A program made the translations under genes and the position numbers. Shown here piece by piece: positions 32,352-43,798 of a DNA stretch of 64,000 nt (positions within the stretch are counted from its first letter, which is position 1; the number at the start of each line of letters is the position of its first letter). The stretch is from Trichodelitschia bisporula. Taxonomy: Eukaryota; Ascomycota; Dothideomycetes; Phaeotrichales; Phaeotrichaceae. The stretch is from NCBI GenBank assembly GCA_010356995.1, contig ML996699.1, positions 651,697 to 715,696 of the forward strand. The letters run 5' to 3'. The notes under the pieces were generated by a model. The model saw only the letters and a list, made by a program, of their open reading frames with translations, ran no database searches and was not told the DNA's origin.

Positions 32352-34909
32352 ATGCGAAATGATGCCATGGCCGTGGCCGCCTCCAGTGCCACAGCACCGG
32401 CAACCACACCAGCGCGGAGCGACAACATCAACACCAACAACTCGTCGCAATCATTATCAACATCCGCATCCACAGCGACAGCAGCATCGCGCCGTAAATA
32501 CTCCGACACCTATATTCCCTCAGCACCATCCGCACCCTCACCACCCTCCAAATCACCCAATCTTAAAAGCCTCAAATCCAACAACGCGCGCTTCTTCACC
32601 TTCACCCTCCCCTACCCGCACCCGCACGCCTCCCCCATCCCGGCTACAATCGAAGAAGAGTCCGATCTCTCCGACGATCCCAGCGTCGAGGCGTCGCAAC
32701 CGCATTCACTCTACTCCCATGGTACACCTTCTCCCCCCTCACCCACCCTCTCACCCCTTCTTACCAGTCCCATAGGAATCCCCCCAACCTCAGCGGCCAT
32801 GATATCCCCCCGACCCTCCTCCCCCACCATGCGCCGCACCCGCACAACCGCCCTCCCCGTCTCAACAAGCACAACAACCCCCTCCCCCTCCCTCTCCCCC
32901 ACCACCACCGAGTCGCCCGATGACCGCGCCCGCGCCGATAAACCCCCGCCCGCCACCAAACGCGCGCAAACAATGCAAGTCCCCAAGCACCGCGACGTGG
33001 ACAAGCTCGCCAGCGCATCCACCTTCCCCGTCGACCCCAACAGTGGCATAGACGGCCCCAGCGACATTCCCGGCCGGGAGAAAAAGAAAGGCGTCTCCTT
33101 CCTCAGCCGCTTTATCGGCACCAAGAAACGGCCCGAGTCTATTGCTCCCGAAGGGTCGGATGCGGGGGAGAGCACCCGGCCCGAGGGCACGGATGCGCAG
33201 GTCTTCTCGCACCCGGTGGGGGATAACTTTAGTTTTACCCCCCGGCACCCGCAGCCGCCGGCGTACATCAAGGTCCGGGCCAAGAACAAAAAGGAGCGCG
33301 ATTTCGACCGGCTGTTTCTAGCGCAGGAGCTGCGCGCCGGAGTCGAGGTGCGGCGCGCGCCCGGCGTGCGCCCCGCGGGCTCTTCGGGTGCGGCGGACGA
33401 GAATGCGGTTTGGGCGACGGAGTGGAGCGAGGATGGGAAGTATCTGGCCACCGGCGGGGGGGATCAGGTCGTGCGTGTGTGGGCCGTGCTGGGCACGCCT
33501 GAGGAGCGGCGAGAGCATGAGAGGGAGGAGGATGCGGCGAGTAAGGGGGGAAGTAGACTGCGGCTTGACGCGCCTGTGTTTCGGCGGAGTGTGGTCCGCG
33601 AGTATGAGGGGCATGAGGGGGCGGTTATCGATTTGAGCTGGAGCAAGGTATGCGCCTTTAGGGGAAACGGGGCGCGCGCTGACAAGGGCAGAATAACTTC
33701 CTCCTCTCCTCCTCCTACGACAAAACGGTGCGTCTGTGGCATGTTTCCCGCGCTGAATGTCTGTGTACCTTCAAGCACAGCGAGCACGTCCTCAGCATCG
33801 CCTTCCACCCCCGCGATGATCGGTTCTTCCTCGCCGGGAGCCGGGATATGAAGTTACGCCTCTGGAGCATCCCGGACAAGAGCGTAGCCTTCTGGAAACC
33901 CCTCCCGGAGATCATAACCGCCGTCGCCTTTTCCCCCGACGGCAAAACCGCGATCGCGGGTACTATCGCCGGCACCCTCTCTTTCCACGACACAGACGGG
34001 CTCAGGCCCCTAAGCACCCTCCCCCTCCGCCCCCCCCGCGCCGCCCGCGCCGCCGCTAAAATCGCGTCCCTGAGCACGTTCGCCTCACCCCCAGGGTCCA
34101 CCAATATAAAACTCCTCGTCAGCAGCGCAGACTCGCGGATCCGCATTTTCAATCTCCGCGATAGGACGCTCGATCTCAAACTCAAAGGCCACAAAGCAGA
34201 CTCCCTCCCCATCCGCGCCGCCGCGTCCAGCGATGCGCGCTTCGTGATCGCGGGGAGCGAGGACCGAGGCGCATACATCTGGTCCCTAGACGGCGGTGCG
34301 CCGCCCGATGTGCCGGTTGAGAGCTTCGCGCCCCACGCATCCAAAACAACAGCCGCGCTCCTCGCCCCCCTCCAAACGCACCACCTCCTCTCCGCCTCCC
34401 GCGACCCGCTCTTCGACCTCTGCAACCCCCCGCCTATAACCCTGCGCCCGGCAGGCGGAGCCGAAGGCGACGCCCCCATCCCCGCCCCCCCGCCTCCCCC
34501 TAGCGCAGCGTATCTCGCCCGCTGCGCCCACCCGGGCGGACACATCGTCGTCACAGCGAGTTCCACCGGTGCCTTACGCGTGTACCGCCAGGACTGCGCC
34601 GCGCATAAGAGGGACGGGGATGCGGTTAGCGTGTTTAGTAGGAGGACGGGCGGGTCGAGACGCGGGGTTAGGAGGGGGAGTGATGCGAGTCAGGCCCCGC
34701 GGGAACGGATTTTGAGTTGGAGGGAGGGGGTTGGGAGTGTGGTTAGTTTGGCGGAGAGGGGGAGTCCGGCGGGGGGAGGGAACGCAAGCGTGGGGTTGGG
34801 GGTAAGGGCGGGAGGTGGTGGGAGGGGGGATGCGGCGAGCGTAGCCTCGTTCCCCGGGACGGCAGCGTCGGGCGCTTCGCTCCCTGCCTCGCAGCAGCCG
34901 GCGGCGTAG
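32352..34909 (+). CDS. WD40-repeat protein, DGR2/WDR44 type
   Basis: A scaffold protein of about 837 residues; exons 32352-33647 and 33692-34909. Residues 1-310 are disordered and Ser/Pro/Thr-rich. A conserved lead-in (KVRAKNKKERDFDRLFLAQEL) precedes the propeller, as in yeast DGR2/YMR102C and animal WDR44, the latter a Rab11 effector in vesicle recycling. WD repeats begin at NAVWATEWSEDGKYLATGG. Later blades include HEGAVIDLSWSK, NNFLLSSSYDKTVRLWHV, LSIAFHPRDDRFFLAGS, LRLWSIPDKSVAFWK and ITAVAFSPDGKTAIAG. The C-terminal 130 residues are Gly/Ser/Arg-rich and probably disordered. The intron is phase 0, inside a blade. The start is the first ATG in frame, but a short upstream exon cannot be excluded. 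Confidence 0.86.
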
Positions 34910-35480
34910 AATGCGGGTTGGGTGCAGAGTGCGGGGCAGAGTGCGGCGTTTTGGAATACGGCGGAGGGGAGTGAGAGGGCGAGTGTGCTTACTAGTGAGG
35001 TGGAGGGTGAGGAGCGGAGGTAGTCGAGGAAAAGGATGGGAGGAGTTGGGCGGAGCATGGTATTTGGCATTTCGGCGATTTGGTTTGTACTTATGTGGGA
35101 GTAGATGGCGGAGGATCATTGGGAAGATGGTAGACTAAGCGTATTCGCGTTTAGGCTAGAATACACAGCGGCGTCGCGAGAGGCGCCGGAACCCAAAACC
35201 GTGTTGTTCGCGGTAAATATCATGTCCACAGCACATCAGCAACATGGCGTGATGTTCTTCTTCCCCCGCAAAGCAAACGCAAGACAAGACGACCCGCCAC
35301 CCATGCAGAAAGCACACGATGCCACATACTCACCATTCCCGCTTTGAGAGCGCGTTCCACACACACACCATCCGTGTCCAGATGTATTCGTGATCCATAC
35401 GTCGTAAATTTTTGGTCTTCTCCATGCTGCTCTTCCTCCGCCTCCGCTCATTACCCCGCCCAACCTCCGCCTGCTCCCCT
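34910..35480. other. Convergent intergenic region
   Basis: This lies between the WD40 gene (+) and SPG1 (-). Only short frames are present, and no gene is called. Both 3' UTRs are expected here. Confidence 0.35.
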
Positions 35481-36675
35481 CTATGTGTTCTGATACAACA
35501 GCAACGGCTCACCCACATTCTCAATCTCCGGTATCGTACAGCGGAGATCGAACGCCTTGCTCAGCACAATCTTGAAGATCTACACCCAGGTTAGCCCTTT
35601 CCCCCCAAACCATCTCCTTACTCACCTTCTGCACATTAATACTATGACTCGTACTCGAAAAGATCAAAGACGCCTTCATAGCCTTCGCAAACCTCTTCGC
35701 CTGATTACTAATCTCCTCCTGCTCCTCGCGCGGAAAGTTGACAAACGTGTCATACTTCGTGCCGACGAGGAAGGGGATCGCAGTCTTGTTGAACCCGCGC
35801 CCCTGGCGGTACCACTCCTTGATCGAGTTTAGAGTGGATTTGCGCGTCAGGTCGAACATGAAGAGTATGGCGACGGCATCGTTGCACACCAAGGGAAGCA
35901 TGTTGACGAACTCGCGCTGCCCGCCGAGGTCCCAGATGCTGAATGTGATTTCCGTGTTGCGGATGCTGATCGTTTTTTCCATGAAATTGACCCCTGGCAC
36001 ACCATTATCATTAGCCACCCCCCATAAAATCCCCTCACTCCCTCCCTTAACCCGGGCCGCGACTCACCAAGCGTCTGAATATAATCCTCATCCCAACTCC
36101 CCTCCACATACTTAACCATCAAACTCGTCTTCCCAATCTGCGCATCCCCCACCATCCCCACCTTAATCACAACACTCGGATTCTTCCCCGCCTCCTCCTG
36201 CTGCCTCTGTGCCTGCGCGCCCCGATACGCCCCCGCCCCCGCACTCCCCTGCCGCGGCGGCGTCTCCGCGTCGCTGCTGTGCGCGAACCCGTACCCGCTC
36301 GGCGCGGGCCGGCTGAAGCCTGTGTCGCTGTAGCTTGTTTGCGGCCGGTCGTTTGTGTGCGCCCTGTCGTACGGTTGGCCGGGAGCGGGTGGGGGGGAGG
36401 CGAGGGGCGGCGAGGGGAGCCGGTTGTAGGCTTGGGCTTGGGCGGGGAGGGGCGGGGAGGGGGCGTAGGGGGAGTTGGTGTATGTTGGGGGCGTGGCGGT
36501 TTGCGTCGGCGGCGTGTAGGTCATTGGCGGGGTCTCGCTGTAGTAGCTCGGTGGGGTGTGGTACGATGCCGGCGGGGGCTGGTATTGAGCTGGCGGCTGG
36601 TACTGCGCTGGGGGCGGCTGGGCGGGCGGCGTTTGGTACTGCGATTGCGGGGCGTATTGCGGCGCGGCGTAGGAG

Positions 36676-36708
<33 letters not shown>

Positions 36709-37034
36709 GTGTTCGGTTGCGGATCTTGCTGCCGGGGCGCGGCGTACGCGTGCTGCTGCTGCGCCTGCGTGCTCGATTGCTGTTCTTGCATCCGGTGTGC
36801 GAGGGACTCGGAGTACGCGTACTGCTGCTGCGCCTGCGTGCTGGACTGGTGTTCTGCAGCGCGCTGCTGCTCCTTCTCCCGGGTCCCGAATGGTCCGGCG
36901 GCGGCGAGTGTGCTTTGCGTGATGGTTGTGTTCATGCTGTCGTCGTCGGGTTCGTGGTGCGAGGAGGGGTTTGCGGCGGTGGACGCGTCGTGGGAGGCCG
37001 CGGTGCCCATGGTGGTGGGGGGTGGGTAGTCCAT
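35481..37034 (-). CDS. SPG1: Septation GTPase SPG1/TEM1 with long Gln/Pro-rich N-terminus
   Basis: A small GTPase that sits on spindle pole bodies and switches on the septation initiation network. Exons 37034-36068, 35993-35626 and 35579-35481 (reverse strand) give about 477 residues. The GTPase domain is residues about 288-477: G1 GDAQIGKT (296-303), [19 protein letters not shown] as switch I, WDLGGQ as G3, GTKYD as G4 and [10 protein letters not shown] near G5. WDLGGQ and GTKYD are diagnostic of the SPG1/TEM1 branch. The 290-residue N-terminus is unusual: poly-Gln, repeated QSSTQAQQQ units and Pro/Tyr repeats. The ATG at 37034 is my choice; an upstream in-frame ATG near 37388 is also possible. 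There is no C-terminal CAAX box, which fits the family. Confidence 0.9.
36679..36708. repeat. CAG/CTG triplet repeat coding poly-Gln in SPG1
   Basis: About ten uninterrupted CTG triplets on the plus strand, read as Gln on the reverse strand in the SPG1 N-terminal extension. Confidence 0.9.
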
Positions 37035-38287
37035 GCGTGGATTGAGGGGGGGTGGTGGTGAAGTAGGTGTTTGCGGGCGAGGAAGTCGTGATGTTGTTGT
37101 TGCACGGTTGTTGTTGTTGGGTTTGGTGGGTGGGTAGGGCGGAGCGGGTGATTGGGTGGGGGGGGCGCCAAGAGGGCCGGGGAGGGGGAAGGGCGTGGCG
37201 GTTGTGTGATGGGTTAGGTTTGAGGCGGTTGATGTCAAATACGATTCAGTGCGGCTGATGATGGTAGCTGAAGGGGGTTGGATCGTGAAGTGCTGTGAGA
37301 TGGGGGGGAAGTGGAAATGCTTTGGTGGAGAATTGAATGCTTGAGTTGAGTTAAAAGTTGACGGCGAGAGGCGCTTTGAGACGGACATGATATCGCGCCG
37401 GGCTTGGGCTTTTTGCTTGCAATCGAGCAGGCAGGTAAGGGCATCCAGAGATCTTATAGCGGCACAGACACGCGTGTTACTGAACTCGGGTAAGTCTTTC
37501 CCTTCATGAGGCACACTCGCAGCTAACGGCATATCAGAGCATAAATTCGTTTCCGTCGACATACGGCCATATTTCATTCCAAGCTCCAATCAACATCGTA
37601 TCTCAAGGCATACTAATCCAAGAAAACCAGCCTGATCCTCATGCCCAGCGTCTGACCTTTACCCGTCTCCCAAATCACATGCCGTTAACACGGCCGCAAT
37701 TGGCACTACTATTCTAATCACGCCCTCTCATCAGCCTCCGCGAAAGAGCATGACAGTCGAGACGCCATACACGACTACGGGAGCTCTGAGCGCGACCACT
37801 GTAGGGAGTCCAAGCACCACGCCGCTACAGCGACCGCACTCTTACTCCAGGCTCACGCCACCGGAGGGGGGGGGGGGGGGGGCATATGGAGGATGTACGC
37901 TTTATGCCGAGAGTCCTGCGGGTCCAGGTAGTGAGGGAGAGACGGGAAGAGAGAAGGGAGAGCGGGATCGGAGGAGGGCGGACTAAGAGGGGGAAGAGGA
38001 GGTGACCTTGGGCTGGACACGGCTGGGAGAGTCGGTGCCGTGTTGAGGCTTCTAGTGGCTTGTTCCACTTCTAGTTCCGAGTACTGAAACGGCGTTTGGC
38101 AGACATCAGTCATGTATCGACCTATGATTTCCGTCCAGGAGCGTCTCCAGCATGCGCTCCCATCTTGATGCCAAATTGACAGTCCCCAACCACAGCCGTT
38201 ACCCCGATCTTCCTATCCGTCTGTAACCCTCACCTTCGCCCAACTTCACATTCCCGCAACATATTTTTTTCAAACACTTAATCCAGC
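37035..38287. other. SPG1 upstream region, with a poly-G run
   Basis: 1.25 kb holding the SPG1 leader and promoter. A 17-base G homopolymer lies at 37866-37882. No other gene is seen. Confidence 0.4.
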
Positions 38288-38405
38288 ACATACGGCCACA
38301 GGTTGTAGAAAGCACCAGTCCCCGTCTGCTCACTGAAGTTAAGCTGCAAACCGGTTGATTAGTAGTTGCGTGGGTGACCAGCAGCGAATCCCGACTGCTG
38401 TATGT
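38288..38405 (+). rRNA. 5S ribosomal RNA gene
   Basis: 118 bases starting ACATACGGC and ending GCTGTATGT, which pair perfectly as helix I (nine pairs, one G-U). Universal 5S features are present: CACTGAAGTTAAGC (box A region), TTAGTAGTTGCGTGGGTGACC (box C and loop E region) and GCGAATCCC. A T-rich stretch (GTTTTTGCCTTTTTT) directly follows, as expected of an RNA polymerase III terminator. Single dispersed 5S genes are normal in Pezizomycotina. The 5' arm differs from the commonest fungal form, so it may be a variant gene rather than the main type. Confidence 0.93.
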
Positions 38406-38420
38406 TTTTGCCTTTTTTGG
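38402..38420 (+). terminator. RNA polymerase III T-run terminator
   Basis: Runs of five and six T directly after the 5S helix I 3' strand. Confidence 0.75.
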
Positions 38421-38748
38421 CCTTGATGCTCTGGTTTGTTTAGCTTTTTTTGCTGGGTGGCCATGGATGGTGTTGTATCGTGAAGCCTGGGTCACAGCTT
38501 CGGGGCAAGGCAGGGCAAGGCTGAACCGCAGGCCGGGACATCGCGCAGCTCCTAGAGCAAAGCAAGGCACGGCTCATGGCATCTGCATTGTAGAACTAGC
38601 AAAGTCAACCCTTAGCACCGAATGGGTATACCAGAGTAGTCATATCTCCTCGCAGTCAATCCCTCATAATCTGCATCTCTCATCTACCCATGCCCCACTC
38701 GCCCAAAAAGCCAAACGCTCCCCATGCAAAGGTATGGTATCATCCAGC
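38421..38748. other. Region between the 5S gene and the P4-ATPase 3' end
   Basis: No gene is seen; it would contain the 3' UTR of the P4-ATPase. Confidence 0.35.
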
Positions 38749-41700
38749 CTACCGTCTAACACTCCCAAACCCCCTCCTCAACATCTCCCCAATCTCCGCA
38801 CTCTCCCTCCGTCTATCCAACTCCCTCATCTCCATCTCCACCCCCTCGCCCCTCGTCCGCAAAATCTCAAGCACATGTCCCTCCCGCTCCGCCTCCTCCC
38901 TCCGCTGCCTCTCCGCCTCATCCTCCGTGTCAAGGGCTGCATTTTCCGCCTCTGCCGCTGCGGCGCCGGGCATCCACACGCCCACGCTCTCTGCAAAACG
39001 GCGTCGGACAGCCGGATCCTTTTCTAACTGGCGGAACACGTCCGCGTCCTGCGGGGCCAGAGCCACGCGCGCTGTTTTAACACTAACTTCGAAGACGACC
39101 ACGGCGGCAATGATGAGGAGCAGCACAGCCCACCAGAGCGGATTCCTTCCAAAACTCGTCAGGAACGCGCCCTTGACTAAATAGATCACGTTGTGCGTGT
39201 ACGTGGTCGCCAGGATGATGTTCCAGAGGAACCAGCCGCCTATACTGAGGACGAAGCTGGCCGCGGTGAGGAGCGTCTTGGTGTGTGTTTCGAGGAGCCT
39301 GGGTCGGGGGTTAGTTNNNNNNNNNNNNNNNNNNNNNNNNNNNNNNNNNNNNNNNNNNNNNNNNNNNNNNNNNNNNNNNNNNNNNNNNNNNNNNNNTGAG
39401 CACGACGCACGCGGAGAACGTGAGGTCGCCCATAGCAAACAACCCGTTGTCGCGCGTGAACGCGACTTGGCCGAATAGCGCGTACATGCAGAAGTAGACG
39501 ACCATCGCGCTCCCCGCGGCCATGAACATCCAGGCTAGATAAATGCGCGCGTTGAATGCGCCATCCCGCTGGCCCAGGGCGTAAAGCTCGGGGACGGCGA
39601 GAAGGGTGGCGGCGGACAGGTCCTGCTCGAAAATACCGATGAAGATAACGGGCAGGCTGGTGAAGAGCGTGTTGAACATTGACATGCTCCACGGTTCGTA
39701 CAGGCTGGTGGCTGTGTACCCGTTCCAGCGCTGGTAGAGCGCTTGCGTGAGGTAGAAGAGCTAGGATCATCAGCCTCGCCCTCCCCCCCAAAAAAAAAAC
39801 CAAAGACATAACAAACTCACCATCTCCTTGTAAAACGTCCCCACCACATACTTGCACGTCCGGACATAATTCCACCGCCCATGCACCAGCAACAACTTCC
39901 CCAAGAACCGAAACTGCGCAACGCTGTAATCGCTCGCGCGCGCCGCCTGCAGGCCCTCCCTCCCACTAATCCCGATCCCAACATGCGCCTCCTGTATCAT
40001 GGCAATATCATTCGCCCCATCCCCCACCGCCAACGTAACTGCGCCCTTGACCCTCTTCCGCACACCCCGTACCAGCGCCGCCTTTTGAGCCGGACTCGCT
40101 CGACAACACACCACGCTATCCGCCAGCATCGCGAGATCGAAGAAAAGCGCAGTCGCCGCAGGTTTCGAGGTGACATACCCCAGCGTCCCCCCATCGACGA
40201 CAACGACGCTGTGCGCCGCCTCGCCCGCGCGCAACCGCACCACCGCCGCGCCCATCATGCGCTCGACCGCACCGGCGGAGCTGTCCAGCACGATGACGTC
40301 GGAGTAGTCCTTGATCAACCGGCACGAGTGCCCGATGTTCACCGCCGTTTCGCGCTTGTCGCCCGTTAGCATCCAAAGGCGGATATTCGCGCGGCGCAGC
40401 TGGTCGATCGTCTCGGGGACGCCTTGCTGGAGCTTGTCCTCGATGGCGGTCGCGCCGGCGAGCTCGAGCTCCGTCTCGATGACCTCGCCTGCTTCTTCGA
40501 TTTTGGCTTCGCGGTCGACGAGGCTGGTGGATGCTTCTTGGAAGCCCTTCTTCCAGCCCGCATACTCCGCTTCCGTCATGAAGCGATACCCGTAAAGCAG
40601 CGTCCTGAGCCCCTCCGTCGCAAAATCGTTAACGTGCTGGAAACACCTTTCCAGCACCGCGGCATCATCCCCCACAAGCCCCTCCTCAACAACCTCCTCC
40701 GCCTGGCCCCCCGCCTCCCACGCCCACGAGTTCCTTCCCTCGCTCACCGCCACGCTACCCCGGCCCATCTGCGCCGACGGCCTTGGGCTGTAGAAGCGCT
40801 CCTCCCGCTCCGGCTCATCCACAAGCTCGATATCCCTCTCCCTCTCCCTCAACCACATATCCAACTCATCACGCGCAGGCTGCAGCCTCGCCGCATTAAG
40901 ACTCAAGCGCCCCGCCACACTCAGTCCCCCCAGGCTAGGCCGGCCAATCGACATGCTAACACGGTTAACACTCGCCCCGCGCTCAAGCTGGCTGCTCTTC
41001 CGCGCAAGCGCAACATGCGCCTCCAGGCTGCGCCTCCGAGAGACCCTCTTCTCGATCTCAGCCACCTTGCGCCCCGCCAGCGCAGCTAGACGTAACCGCG
41101 CTTGAATCACGCTATCCGCGCCCTTGCAAATAAGGCAAATGCGCCCGTCCGGAAAGCGCAGCAGGACAGACATGCGCTTGCGCTTCGAGCTAAACTCAAT
41201 CACATCCAGCACCTCATACACCTCATCTCGCTCTTCACCATCCCCACCAATAACCCGCAGCGTGATGCGCCCCATCTCGCGCGCATAGTTCAGCAAGCCC
41301 AATTCACGGGCCGCGTGCACAAGGGCTAGTTCATCTGGCGAGGAGGCCTGGAAATCGATACTCCCGTCGGGTTGGGTCTCGGGCAGACAGGTGTGGCACA
41401 GGGCGATGCTGAGCAGGAACATGCGCGCCTTCATGGCGAAGAGGGTGTGCGGCTTGGCGCGGATGTAGGCTAGCATGGCGGGGGTGCGGAGTTCGGGGCG
41501 GGAGCGGGTGGGGCGGGCGGAGGAGCGCCAGCGGGGTTCGTTGGTGAGGGTGGCGGGGGAGAGGGTGGTTGAGGGGCGGGGGGTGCCGGAAACGGAATCC
41601 ACGAGCCTGGAGTCGCGGGCGGGTTTTTTGCCTTTGTTTGGGAGTGGGGGGGCGGGGGAGGCGAGGTCGACGTCGTGGAGCCAGGCTGTGCCTGCGACGC

Positions 41701-43798
41701 TGAGTTTACGGAATTTCATTTCGTTGTTGGTTAGGGTGCCGGTTTTGTCAGAGAAGATGTAGCTAGGGGGGTTAGAAGGGGGTAGAGTACGAGGGGACAG
41801 TCTGACAAACCTCACTTGCCCCAGTTCCTCGTTGATGGTGGATGTATGCGCCTCGAGGGGGCGGTCCGCCTTCTCGTCATACATGTCGATGTCGTTGAGC
41901 AGCACCATCTGGCCCAGCTTGATGATTTCCATGCTGACGTAGAGCGACAGCGGAATCATAGTGTTGAACATGATGAAGAAGCTCGTCAAAATCGGGAAGA
42001 AGGGGACGCGAGCATGGTCCAAATACCACGACTTGCGCTCCCGGCTGCGCTGCCAGATCTGGTACGCAATAGTGTTGAACAGCGCGAGCGCAACGACGAA
42101 AATAACAACCGCAATAACAACCTTGTTGACCACGGACTGCAGATGCGGCGCCTTGATACGCGGGTTCTTGTTAGCGTTCATGCGAATCTTGCACTCCTCG
42201 CCCGAGTAAATCACAACGCCAATCGCTTCAGGCGTATTCCGAATAATGCTCCCCCGATACACAACCTCATTATTCGTAAGCGCACACGTCTCGCCACCCA
42301 CCGTGACCCGGCCCTCAAACCGATAAAGGTCCAGATTCGGATCTTCAACCACCAGCTCAGCGCGACACGCCGCGATGCCCTCCTCATCAGCACACGCGCC
42401 CGCCAGGCCCGCCGTCGTGGTCTTGCCCTTGAGATTCGTCTCGCCATCCAGGGCCATGGTCTCGACGTACGCGACGCCCTGGTGGCCCGTCGAGTGCAGC
42501 AGGACAATGTCCGCGGGGACGGGATCGTTGCGCTTTAGCTTGATGACGTCGCCGACGCGTAGGTCGCGCCACTTGATGGTCGCCCATACTAGGGGGCCGA
42601 AGGGCTCGGGGCCCGCGTCGGTAGAGCGGTAGGCGTGCAGGACGGAGACCTCGGAGTTATTTTCCGCCTTGTCGAGTTTGTACCGGCGGAAATCGTCGTA
42701 GGCCTCCTTGGCCATGGACAATCCGACGAAAAACAGCAGCGGGACGATGGTCGTATAGTTCCCCGTCGTGGACAATCCGGGTATCATCTGCAGAATGGAC
42801 ACGCTGAGGAAGTAAAAGTTGGCCAGCTTCGAGAACTGCGCAAACAGCTGCCGTGGCACGAAGTTCCATATCGTGTACCGACATGATCTGATGGTGTTGT
42901 CGATGTAGTCCTTTCCGGTCCGTTCATCGATCAGGGATTTCTTGCGCGACGCATCAAGGGGAATATGCCGCCCGTCCTTACTCGGCGGCAATTCATGCGC
43001 GCCGAATATCGCCTTGCGCACTTTCTTCGCTGCATCTCGGGCGCGGCGGAGCAGAGGGGCGCGCTGCATGCGCCGCTCGACCCAGTTCTCATAATTCGGC
43101 AGCGCCGGGTCTGCCTTCTTCGTTGTGGTCGACCCATCCAATCCAGATACCGTAACGGTCGGCACCTTATCATCACCAGCCCTTTCCAGCACCGCCTGGC
43201 TCGACGACCCCGACTCCTGAAGTTCCAGTATAGCACTCTCAGACCGGTCCTCCAAATTCCGATTAAAGATAGCTCGGCGAAGCGAGTACCCACGGGAACG
43301 ACTGGTCGGAGAAAGCGGGCTGGTAGGAGAAACGGAAGAGCGACTAATCGGAGACAGAGGCGTAGGCAGTGACCGCCCCGTAGGTGAAAGCGCCGTCTCC
43401 ATCCCACGTCCCGTCGGCGACAAAGGCCATCCCGACTCATGTTGCCGTGCACCCTCACTGCTGGCCGAAGACACGGGCGACAAGCTCCCCGCGCCAGGGC
43501 CGATGCTCTCGCGGGGCATGCGCGGCGCCAACGGCGAGACCTCGCGCCTGCGACTGCCGTCGCCTAGGTCGGCGGAGAAGCGCACGCTGCGGGGCTCGGG
43601 TGCGTCTCGTTCTCGGGGGGTATGTGTGCTATGTCGCCCCGTTGTTCCAGCGGCGTCTCCCCCATCGATTCGCACCGGAGGCGTCTCGTTCGTGCTAGAT
43701 GGGATGACAATGGAGGGCAATTCAACGCCGTCAGCACCGTCTTCCGGGTGCGAGGGTCGGCGGCGGCGGAGCGGCCCTGAGGGGTCCATTGGTGCCAT
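38749..43798 (-). CDS. DNF3: P4-type phospholipid-translocating ATPase (flippase), DNF3-like; gap inside
   Basis: Moves phospholipids from the outer or lumenal to the cytosolic leaflet of Golgi/plasma membranes at the cost of ATP. Exons (reverse strand): 43798-41811, 41762-39821, 39760 into the N gap (39317-39396), and 39298-38749; at least 1,610 residues. The N-terminal 290 residues are disordered. Then come the P4 signature DNTIRSCRYTIWNFVPRQL with FSKLANFYF, the actuator motif MALDGETNLK, the phosphorylation site DKTGTLT (Asp about 668), SSPDELALVHAA, MLTGDKRETA and the hinge VGDGANDIAMI. GLSTTGNYTTIVPLL points to the DNF3 rather than the DRS2 or DNF1 branch. An acceptor just right of the gap (39299, CCCAG) shows that an intron lies partly in the N run. 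The ATG at 43798 is favoured; one at 43858 is in frame. Confidence 0.93.
39317..39396. other. Assembly gap (80 N)
   Basis: A run of N within the P4-ATPase gene, hiding one exon end and most of an intron near the last membrane spans. Confidence 1.

Noticed and set aside
40424-41089. Plus-strand frame opposite the P4-ATPase
   Set aside because: It is a shadow of the conserved P4-ATPase coding strand.
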